Below, piece after piece: positions 1 through 5,066 of a DNA stretch of 5,097 bases (positions are counted from its first letter, which is position 1; the number at the start of each line of letters is the position of its first letter). The DNA comes from Candidatus Alkanophagales archaeon (GTDB taxonomy: Archaea; Halobacteriota; Syntropharchaeia; Alkanophagales; B39-G2). Location of the stretch: positions 1 through 5,097 of the forward strand of contig QMVQ01000133.1 in assembly GCA_003661185.1 (NCBI GenBank), in the 5' to 3' direction. The notes beneath the pieces were generated by a model that saw nothing but the letters and a program-made list of their open reading frames with translations, was not told the origin of the DNA and made no database searches. The position numbers and the translations under genes are program-made.

Positions 1-1
1 G

Positions 2-312
2 AATAAAAATGATGCAAAGTTCAACCCGAGGGCAAATGCGATGATTCATAATTTCTGGTCTCCTCGCTATCTATATAAGCGGATAAGCGAGAAGGCGGAA
101 GAATACGGAATAAGAACGAGAGGGGCGGATGAAAGGGGCGGCACAAGCAGCGAATGTCCACGCTGCGGCGGCTCGAAACACGTAACAAAGAGAGGCAGAC
201 TGTTAAATGCATGAAATGCGGGCTGGAAGCCCGTAGAGATGCAGTAGGTTGTATAAATATAAGGCTCGCTCAGGGGGAGAGCCTCCCTGCGGGGTCATTA
301 ACCGGGCGGTGA
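2..312 (+). pseudogene. tnpB: TnpB (IS200/IS605 family, OrfB) C-terminal fragment, frameshifted
   Basis: This is the C-terminal part of a TnpB RNA-guided nuclease, cut off on its 5' side by the window edge. Frame 2 reads through the conserved stretches NAMIHNFWS (about 38-64) and DERGGTSSECPRCGG (128-172), which match the 'hNFWS' and 'DERGTSS-CPxC' signatures of the family. The first zinc-ribbon cysteines are at 155-157 and 164-166. Frame 2 then stops at 212-214. The reading continues in frame 1 from about 205 as KCMKCGLEARRDAVGCINIR, supplying the second CxxC (208-210 and 217-219) and the RRDAVGxxNI segment. The Asp at 238-240 in that segment corresponds to the last RuvC catalytic Asp. The frame ends at TGA 310-312. 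The break looks like loss of one base in or near the A-run at 205-207. The gene is therefore inactive, unless this is a sequencing error or a recoding site. No TnpA is visible. The family call is firm; inactivation is inferred. Confidence 0.9.
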
Positions 313-340
313 GGATGTCAGGAGTGGCTTTCGCCTTAAT
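200..340 (+). ncRNA. Possible omegaRNA / right-end region of the TnpB element
   Basis: In IS200/IS605 elements the guide RNA of TnpB overlaps the 3' end of tnpB and runs to the element's right end. Here the tnpB tail and the bases just after it are GC-rich and can fold. One possible stem pairs 271-277 with 283-289 (7 bp including one G-U pair, 5-nt loop). A mutually exclusive stem pairs AGGCTC 262-267 with GAGCCT 279-284. Short GC stems are also possible at 285-293 and 293-303. The exact ends, the element boundary and any guide segment cannot be fixed from one copy. The assignment rests on position and family knowledge plus foldability, so it is tentative. Confidence 0.3.
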
Positions 341-413
341 TCGCTTCTTAACTCCACAACCCTCTCAATAAGCTCATTATCCCCCGACTTTGACTATATG
401 GGCAATTACCTTA

Positions 414-992
414 CTAATCTTTAACGAGTCTAAGTAGTTCCAAGAACTCCTTAGCCGCCGCCTCGACGGCACCATCGTGGTTTTCTATAATCTTCACACA
501 GGCACCTGTGAGAGCAGCGTAAGCCATTGCCGCCGCTCTGTTCATACTTTGGTGCTCCTCTATTCCCTTATCTCCCTCTACGTCCCGCTGTCTTGTCTTG
601 TCGGCGGTTCGCCGCCGCCAGATTTCGTCAGGGTTCGCCTCGACGATGACGAGCTGTTTCGGCTTCAGCGCTTTCAGAACCCACTCCGGAAGCCCTGGAA
701 GATAGCCGGCGGGCGTTTTTACAGTGCAGTGCGTATCCACGATTATGTTCTTGCCAAGCTTGACGATTTTCTCGCACGCAAGTCTCTGAATCTCACGCTG
801 CGTCTCGTCAGGCAGCTTCCGCAGCTGGTCTCTGTGTTTTATGAGTTTTTTGCCATGAGCGACTTCAAACATCACGTCGCCGTAATTCACTACAATAAAT
901 TCCTTAGAAAGCTCTTCATCAAGCTTAAATGCCTCTTTCAGCACCGTCGAGGAACCAACACCCGGAATCCCGGTAACGACGATTACTGCCAT
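414..992 (-). CDS. adkA: Archaeal-type adenylate kinase (AdkA)
   Basis: This 192-residue cytoplasmic enzyme should catalyse ATP + AMP <-> 2 ADP (EC 2.7.4.3). It belongs to the archaeal AdkA family, which differs from bacterial Adk and forms oligomers in characterised members. The P-loop is GIPGVGSST at residues 8-16. Other family blocks are VNYGDVMFEVA (35-45), HRDQLRKLP (53-61, nucleotide-site Arg region), VDTHCTVKTPAGYLPGLP (85-102), RQRD (134-137) and EEHQSMNRAAAMAYAALTGA (145-164). The length is normal for the family. The start is well supported: AGGAGG at 1000-1005 (minus strand) lies 7 nt before the ATG at 992. It is the last gene of a three-gene minus-strand cluster, 18 bp after the Cys-rich ORF. 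It likely rephosphorylates AMP, including AMP that the upstream DHH phosphoesterase may release. No clear T-rich terminator is visible downstream. Confidence 0.96.
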   Translation of the reverse strand: MAVIVVTGIPGVGSSTVLKEAFKLDEELSKEFIVVNYGDVMFEVAHGKKLIKHRDQLRKLPDETQREIQRLACEKIVKLGKNIIVDTHCTVKTPAGYLPGLPEWVLKALKPKQLVIVEANPDEIWRRRTADKTRQRDVEGDKGIEEHQSMNRAAAMAYAALTGACVKIIENHDGAVEAAAKEFLELLRLVKD

Positions 993-999
993 TTAGCCC

Positions 1000-1005
1000 C
1001 CTCCT
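1000..1005 (-). promoter_or_regulatory. Shine-Dalgarno site of adkA
   Basis: On the minus strand this reads AGGAGG, continuing into GGGC, and sits 7 nt before the ATG at 992. It is a full-strength match to the archaeal anti-Shine-Dalgarno sequence and fixes the adkA start. It also indicates that adkA is initiated independently within the operon rather than only by coupling to the gene before it. Confidence 0.8.
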
Positions 1006-1010
1006 AAACG

Positions 1011-1262
1011 CTACTCTTCTTTTTCTTCGTAGTATTCGCAGTTTTCAGCAATGTCCTCAAGGCATTCGAAAGCTTGCATGCAGAAAATCGTGTCCGGGGC
1101 GCAGCAGACGTCATGGAAGGAAAAAGCAGCAGTCGGCAGACGCCCCCGCACGTCACAGAGGTCAAAGCACGTCCGCCCTCGATTTTCGCCGAAGTCGCAC
1201 GACATAACATAGTGCTTACACTTTAAACAGCTCCGCCTCTCGCCCTTTTCCCTTTCCACCAT
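1011..1262 (-). CDS. Small cysteine-rich protein of unknown function
   Basis: An 83-residue protein that I do not recognise. It has ten cysteines (12, 15, 22, 32, 36, 53, 54, 61, 67, 75), starting with CLKCKHY and including FDLC and VCC. The two histidines are at 17 and 50. The C-terminus is acidic and aromatic (EYYEEKEE). There is no signal peptide or membrane segment. The density and spacing suggest a bound metal, either zinc or an Fe-S cluster; that is inference only. The ATG at 1262 lies 2 nt after the stop of the DHH gene. GGGGGAGAGGG sits just upstream, inside the end of the DHH gene, and can act as the ribosome binding site, so translation is probably coupled. The stop is 18 bp before adkA. 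The tight packing and the regular cysteine pattern argue for a real gene over the overlapping frame at 1004-1210. It may be an accessory of the DHH protein or adenylate kinase. Confidence 0.75.
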   Translation of the reverse strand: MVEREKGERRSCLKCKHYVMSCDFGENRGRTCFDLCDVRGRLPTAAFSFHDVCCAPDTIFCMQAFECLEDIAENCEYYEEKEE

Positions 1263-1264
1263 TC

Positions 1265-2767
1265 CTAACCCTCTCCCCCATCATCTACGCCTATTACCGC
1301 AAGAAACCTTTTGGTTATAGCGTCCTCTGCAAGCTTTATCAGGGTATCTTTTTCCTTAACGCCGCTGAAGAGTCCAAGAGGTATCTGCGCTGCTGCTGTT
1401 GTCGAGTGCCCGCCCGCGGACCCTATCTTATCGAAAGCCTGCCTGAAAGCCTCGCCGAGATTCACTCGGATGTCCTTGCTCCGCCCTGAAACGTAAATGT
1501 TCTCATCGTTCATTCCAATTACGATGGCGACGGTAACGCCTTCGAGATTCAGAAGGTAGTCGGCGGCTTGCGCCAACGCATCCCTATTGGCAATGAACCC
1601 AACGTTCGAAATCAGGTAGCTATGTCTTATTTTCCTGTTTTGGATGGCTTTTCCGATGATGTTCACGGTCTCTGCCGACACCGGCGGCGTCTCTATCTGG
1701 TCGAGCAGCTCCCTATCTACCCTTGGATAAAGGAAGGCAGCAGCGATGAAATCCTCAGGATGCGCATTACGTTTGAATCCGTTGGTGTCAGTCTTTATGC
1801 CATAGAGGAGAGCGGTTGCGAGGACTTTATCAACTGGAAGGTTCAGCCACCGCAGATATTTTGTCAGAATTGTAGAGGTTGCGCCCAGCTCCTCTCTGTC
1901 GTAGAACTCCGCATCAACGTCGTTGCTCGCAGGATGATGGTCTATGATTATACTCACTTTCGTGCCCGCAGGCAGTGAATTATTGGAGCCGGGCACCGTA
2001 GCGTCGATAAGCGCAAACTTCGAATACTCTCTCAAGACGTCGCTCTCGATACGCCGCATTTCAATGCCCAGCAAGTTCACGAACGCCCGATTCACCTGGT
2101 GCCCAATGATGCCGCCATAGAGTATGTCGGCGCAGATACCATTTTCCTTCATTATGTATCTGAGTGCGAGAGCAGATGCTATTGCATCCGGGTCAGGATT
2201 GTCATGCACGACTATTCCATATTTTCTGTTCTCTCCTATGCTCTTTATCGTGCGTATGAGCCTTTTCATCCGCTTTTCCGTCTTTATCTTCTCGACCTGC
2301 CGCACTGCCGCCTCTGTGATGATGTCCAGCGGGAAGAGGACGACGTCGGCGCCGAGCCCCTCTAATTCTTCTTTCTCCTTCGCATCCGTGGCTCTCACGA
2401 CGACATAAGCATCTGAGAACTCCTTTTTTATGTTCAGGAGCGCCAGACGGTTCGTCTCGGCGCTGTTGCTCAGGATGAAAATCACGTCGAAGTCACAGTT
2501 CTGTCTCGTCAGCTTTTTAGCGGTGTTCTCCTCTCTTATGTCACAGGCGAGCGTGCTAAATCCCTCTTGCTTGAGAAGCTCTAGTCTCGTCTCGTCAATG
2601 TCTACGACGTGGACGTCAAAGCCCCTACTCTTTAACTCACGGGCAACCGCAAACCCTAAACTCCCACACCCTAATATTAAACACCTACTTCGCCGCTGCT
2701 CGCTTTCGTTCGCTGACTCCCCTTCGCTAACCGTAACACACCTCCTCCCAGAGGCTTTTTTAAACAA
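1265..2767 (-). CDS. RCK_N (TrkA-N)-DHH-DHHA1 phosphoesterase
   Basis: A soluble 500-residue fusion protein with no membrane segments. Residues 28 to about 150 form an RCK_N/TrkA-N Rossmann domain with the glycine motif GCGSLG (33-38) and an acidic end of strand two (VVDID, D56), which favours NAD(H)-type ligands. After a basic linker (about 155-182), a DHH phosphoesterase domain carries HDNPDPDAIAS (D192, D194), LIDAT (D255), IDHHPAS (D276-H277-H278) and TDTNG (D327). These are the metal ligands expected for an active enzyme. DHHA1 follows, with GSAGGHSTTAAAQIP (449-463). Relatives of the DHH/DHHA1 part include NrnA (nanoRNase / pAp phosphatase) and c-di-AMP phosphodiesterases (GdpP, DhhP). 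The substrate here is unknown. The RCK_C domain, which binds c-di-AMP in some K+ transport proteins, is absent. The only standard start codon is TTG at 2767, with an in-frame TAA upstream and no ribosome site before it; residues 1-27 look unconserved. It is the first gene of the cluster with the Cys-rich ORF and adkA. Confidence 0.9.
   Translation of the reverse strand: MFKKASGRRCVTVSEGESANESEQRRSRCLILGCGSLGFAVARELKSRGFDVHVVDIDETRLELLKQEGFSTLACDIREENTAKKLTRQNCDFDVIFILSNSAETNRLALLNIKKEFSDAYVVVRATDAKEKEELEGLGADVVLFPLDIITEAAVRQVEKIKTEKRMKRLIRTIKSIGENRKYGIVVHDNPDPDAIASALALRYIMKENGICADILYGGIIGHQVNRAFVNLLGIEMRRIESDVLREYSKFALIDATVPGSNNSLPAGTKVSIIIDHHPASNDVDAEFYDREELGATSTILTKYLRWLNLPVDKVLATALLYGIKTDTNGFKRNAHPEDFIAAAFLYPRVDRELLDQIETPPVSAETVNIIGKAIQNRKIRHSYLISNVGFIANRDALAQAADYLLNLEGVTVAIVIGMNDENIYVSGRSKDIRVNLGEAFRQAFDKIGSAGGHSTTAAAQIPLGLFSGVKEKDTLIKLAEDAITKRFLAVIGVDDGGEG
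2739..2746 (-). promoter_or_regulatory. Perfect Shine-Dalgarno-like AGGAGGTG inside the apparent N-terminus of the DHH gene
   Basis: On the minus strand this reads AGGAGGTG, an ideal match to the archaeal 16S 3' end. It lies 21 nt inside the gene if translation starts at TTG 2767. In-frame codons 4-10 nt downstream are ACG (2734), GTT (2731) and AGC (2728), none of them ATG, GTG or TTG. It may be chance coding sequence (Gly-Arg-Arg-Cys), or the true ribosome site with an unusual, mutated or misread start codon. Confidence 0.4.
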
Positions 2768-2828
2768 TGATTCTGTCAGTCTTAAAATATTTTCGGCTTA
2801 TTAAGGCTCGTGTAAGACCCCGGCAACA

Positions 2829-2859
2829 TATATAAAAGCTGATGATATAAACGGTTTTG
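2829..2859 (-). promoter_or_regulatory. Candidate promoter(s) for the DHH-Cys-rich-adkA operon
   Basis: Two archaeal TATA-like boxes lie on the minus strand between the metallolyase stop and the DHH start. The upstream one, TTTATAT (2845-2851), is directly preceded by an A-rich BRE-like CAAAACC (2853-2859). The second, TTTATATA (2829-2836), is a perfect consensus match but lacks a good BRE. Transcripts would be expected to start about 25 bp downstream, near 2822 or 2806, giving a 5' leader of roughly 40-55 nt before TTG 2767. A weaker A/T-rich box lies at 2783-2792. These are predictions from consensus only. Confidence 0.5.
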
Positions 2860-2898
2860 ATTTTTCGAGATGTTTCTCAGCCGTTTAGCTTCTAACAT

Positions 2899-4137
2899 TC
2901 ATTTCTGCAGCACTTCTGCGAAGAAGCGGCGCACGAGTTCCTTAAGCTCACTGTCAGAGAAACAGGAGCTTCTGCCGTCGTCGTAGGAGCGTTTAATGAA
3001 ATTTTGGAGGGCTTTCAGTCGCTCATCGTTCTTGTCGAGGGTGAAGTTTGTGCCGAGGAGTTCGCCGAGCATACGCTCCGCCTTGTGTTTCAGGACGCTA
3101 ATGCCGGAAGTGGGGCCAATGATGAAATGGCGTTTTGCGCCGACAAGCTCCGGCGGGAAGGGCTCGTAGGTGAATGGGTTTTTGAGAACGCCGTCTGTGT
3201 GGATGCCGCTTTCGTGAGCGAAGACGTTCTCGCCGACGACAGCTTTGTTCTTCGGGATTCGGATGCCGACCTCCCGCTCCATGTATTCTGCAAATCTCGA
3301 CAGGCACTCCAGATTATACTTGTGGAAGCCCTCGACCCGAAATTCGAGGAACACCAGAATCTTCTCAAGCTCGGCGACGCCAGCACGCTCGCCCATGCCG
3401 AGGAACGTAGCGTTGCACCAGTTCGCCCCATACCAGAAGCCCACGAGCGAGATTGTCGTGCCCATGCCGAAGTCGTCATGGATGTGCAGCTCGATGTTCT
3501 TGGCTCCCATCTTTTTCAATGCAACGATAATCTTCGGGATGCTGTAAGGGAACTCAGTCATGAAAGGAATGCCGTAGTTCAGCGTGTCGCAAATGCGGAG
3601 GATGACATTCTTATCTCTTTCAAGAATTTCCTTGACGAACGGCAGCACGAAGCCCTCAACGTCTGCTCTCGTTATGTCTTCGAGGTGGCAGCGCACCCGT
3701 AACCCGTGCGCTAGTGCGTAATCCAGCGCATCGAGGTAGCGTTCCACCGCTTCTTCTCGTCTCTTAAAGCCTATTTTATCGAAAAGGTGCGTGTCGGAAA
3801 CGGACATCAGAATTCCAGTCTCCGCCAGGTCTAAATCAAGCACCAAATCGATGTCGCTGTGCCTCGCCCGTGCCCAACCTGTGACTTCGGGGCGTTCGTA
3901 GCCAAAGTCTAGCATTTCCTTGACCGCCAACTGGTCGCTTTCGTCGTAGAGGAAGGTTTCCGTTTTTTCTATGCCGATTTCGTGCAGGAACTCGAAAATC
4001 TTGACTTTGTGCTCTTTCTTCATGACGATGCCGGGCATTTGTGCGCCTTCACGGATTGTAGAATCGCTGACGAAGATCTCGTGCCCGTCGGGCAACTTTA
4101 TCCTCGGCATGTCCTCGTAACGCCTAAACATTTCCAT
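2899..4137 (-). CDS. DRE-TIM metallolyase, probable Re-type citrate synthase (or homocitrate/isopropylmalate synthase relative)
   Basis: A 412-residue cytoplasmic enzyme that should condense acetyl-CoA with a 2-oxoacid. Near the N-terminus it has DSTIREG (25-31), with Arg29 and a Glu metal ligand as in homocitrate synthases; most LeuA proteins have RDG here. Next come FLYDESD (62-68), GYERPEVTGWARAR (79-92), GILMSVSDTHLF (108-119), CHLEDITRADVEGFVLPF (150-167), the metal-binding HIHDD (218-222), GMGERAG (247-253) and AHESGIHTDGVLKN (307-320). The FLY/PEVTGW/SVSD/EDITRAD blocks match my memory of Re-citrate synthases from clostridia. That enzyme makes citrate from oxaloacetate with the opposite stereochemistry to the common Si enzyme. 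Homocitrate synthase (AksA/NifV), LeuA and CimA remain possible, so only the family is certain. It lacks the long LeuA regulatory C-terminus, so leucine feedback is unlikely. ATG 4137 has no clear ribosome site; ATGs at 4131 and 4110 are alternatives. It is divergent from purC. Confidence 0.85.
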   Translation of the reverse strand: MEMFRRYEDMPRIKLPDGHEIFVSDSTIREGAQMPGIVMKKEHKVKIFEFLHEIGIEKTETFLYDESDQLAVKEMLDFGYERPEVTGWARARHSDIDLVLDLDLAETGILMSVSDTHLFDKIGFKRREEAVERYLDALDYALAHGLRVRCHLEDITRADVEGFVLPFVKEILERDKNVILRICDTLNYGIPFMTEFPYSIPKIIVALKKMGAKNIELHIHDDFGMGTTISLVGFWYGANWCNATFLGMGERAGVAELEKILVFLEFRVEGFHKYNLECLSRFAEYMEREVGIRIPKNKAVVGENVFAHESGIHTDGVLKNPFTYEPFPPELVGAKRHFIIGPTSGISVLKHKAERMLGELLGTNFTLDKNDERLKALQNFIKRSYDDGRSSCFSDSELKELVRRFFAEVLQK

Positions 4138-4185
4138 CCCTGCCTGCCAAAAGCTTTTTAACCACCCCCTTCTATTGACACACCA

Positions 4186-4201
4186 GAATAAAAAGGTTTC
4201 C
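4186..4201 (-). promoter_or_regulatory. Candidate promoter of the citrate/homocitrate synthase-like gene
   Basis: The minus strand reads GGGAAACCTTTTTATTC across this stretch and the next base (4186-4202): a BRE-like GAAACC followed by a TATA-like TTTTTATT. The expected start of transcription is near 4164, giving a leader of about 27 nt before ATG 4137. The box is imperfect, and the same A/T-rich core could serve purC on the other strand. Confidence 0.35.
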
Positions 4202-4204
4202 CTA

Positions 4205-4225
4205 AGCGCCGTACAATATGGTGCT
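4205..4225. repeat. Short inverted repeat between the divergent genes
   Basis: AGCGCC (4205-4210) and GGTGCT (4220-4225) form an inverted repeat with one G-T pair and a 9-base spacer. It lies in the shared upstream region of purC and the divergent synthase gene. It could be an operator half-site pair or a small RNA hairpin in the purC leader, but a six-base repeat of this kind can also arise by chance. Confidence 0.2.
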
Positions 4226-4258
4226 ATTGGGTCTGAGGGGACATTGTTACAAAAATTT

Positions 4259-4264
4259 GAGGTG
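4259..4264 (+). promoter_or_regulatory. Shine-Dalgarno site of purC
   Basis: GAGGTG lies 7 nt before the ATG at 4272. This strong match selects that ATG over the in-frame upstream ATG at 4218, which would add 18 residues (MVLLGLRGHCYKN...) unlike the start of any PurC and has no good ribosome site. Confidence 0.8.
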
Positions 4265-4271
4265 TAGCGGT

Positions 4272-5030
4272 ATGGAGCTCTTGCGGGTGGGCAAGGCGAA
4301 GGATGTTTATCTGGACGATGCGGGCGACGTGGTCTTCGTTTTCACCGACCGCGTGACGGCGTTCGACGGGCAAAAGAAGGCGGAGTTCCTGAAAAAAGGG
4401 GAGGTCTGCTGCCGTCTCTCCTGCTTCTGGTTCAAGAAGCTGGAAGCTGCTGGCGTGAAAACGCACTTCAAGCGTTTCGTGCCACCGAACCGCCTCGTGG
4501 CGGAGCGTCTTGAGATAATCCCCGTGGAGGTGCTTTGCCGAAATCACCTCTATGGCTCGCTGTGGCGGCGTTACGACCGGGGTGAGCTTAATTTGGGCAG
4601 CAGCCGCTTGCGCAAGGGCGAACAGCTGGAAAAGCCGTTTGTGGAGTTCACGACGAAGTTCGAGGAGGTGGACCGCCCGATAAAAGAGTCTGAGATTTTG
4701 GAGCGACGGTGGCTTACCGACGACGAACTTGAACTCATAAAGAAGACGACGTTGCATGTGAACAACGTGATGAGCGGGTTCTTGCGTGAGCGAGGCATAA
4801 TTCTTGCGGACTTCAAGTTGGAGTTCGGGAGGAATAATAAAAGAGAGATTTTGCTCGCTGATGAGGTGGGGACGCCAGACGTCTGCCGCTTCTGGGACGC
4901 CACCGCTTACGAGCGTGGCGAAATTGTAAGCCTCGACAAAGACGTTTTCAGAGAGGATAAAGGAGATTTGTCTGAGGTTTACCTGGAGGTTTATAAGAGG
5001 ATCTGTGGCTCAACGCTGAACTCGGTTTGA
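4272..5030 (+). CDS. purC: Phosphoribosylaminoimidazole-succinocarboxamide (SAICAR) synthase
   Basis: A 252-residue cytoplasmic enzyme of de novo purine synthesis that joins CAIR and aspartate using ATP (EC 6.3.2.6). Family blocks in order: VGKAKDVY (6-13, the usual 'GKxKxVY' nucleotide loop), TDRVTAFDG (25-33), VEVLCRNHLYGSLWRRY (85-101, the 'E-V-x-x-R-N-x-x-x-G-S' substrate block), FTTKFEEVDRPI (126-137), ILADFKLEFG (177-186) and LADEVGTPDVCRFWDA (195-210, usually 'DExxTPDxxR(L/F)WD'). The length is normal and the protein looks complete. The start at 4272 is chosen because GAGGTG precedes it by 7 nt and the PurC homology begins there. It is transcribed away from the synthase-like gene. No clear promoter is seen; TACAATATGG near 4212 is a weak TATA candidate. 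The gene ends 36 bp before a CRISPR-like repeat, and no terminator is obvious. Confidence 0.97.
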   Translation: MELLRVGKAKDVYLDDAGDVVFVFTDRVTAFDGQKKAEFLKKGEVCCRLSCFWFKKLEAAGVKTHFKRFVPPNRLVAERLEIIPVEVLCRNHLYGSLWRRYDRGELNLGSSRLRKGEQLEKPFVEFTTKFEEVDRPIKESEILERRWLTDDELELIKKTTLHVNNVMSGFLRERGIILADFKLEFGRNNKREILLADEVGTPDVCRFWDATAYERGEIVSLDKDVFREDKGDLSEVYLEVYKRICGSTLNSV

Positions 5031-5066
5031 TGCTTCCAACCCTATCCTCAACTTCCAAAACTGCAC

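Noticed and set aside
361..369. CCTCTCAAT, shared with the right-edge repeat, considered as a second CRISPR repeat copy
   Set aside because: Only nine bases match and the flanks do not continue the repeat; a match of this length is expected by chance in 5 kb.
477..1007. A 176-codon plus-strand frame opposite adkA
   Set aside because: Antisense to a complete adenylate kinase with all family motifs; no independent support.
1004..1210. Alternative minus-strand frame overlapping the Cys-rich gene
   Set aside because: It runs into the adkA ribosome site, has a poor composition (Ser/Thr/Arg mixture, poly-Lys end) and no ribosome site, while the 1011-1262 frame starts 2 nt after the upstream stop and has a regular Cys pattern.
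2865..2880. Weak hairpin GAGA/TCTC after the metallolyase gene, considered as a terminator
   Set aside because: Only 4 bp of stem, and on the transcribed (minus) strand it is followed by A's rather than T's.
3004..3702. A 232-codon open frame on the plus strand
   Set aside because: It lies fully antisense to the well-supported metallolyase gene, has no ribosome site, and its protein resembles no family. It arises from the codon bias of the real gene.
4218..4271. An 18-residue N-terminal extension of PurC from ATG 4218
   Set aside because: No ribosome site before it and no match to PurC N-termini; GAGGTG clearly selects ATG 4272.
4224..4757. A 177-codon minus-strand frame inside purC
   Set aside because: Shadow of purC; purC has every family block and a strong ribosome site.
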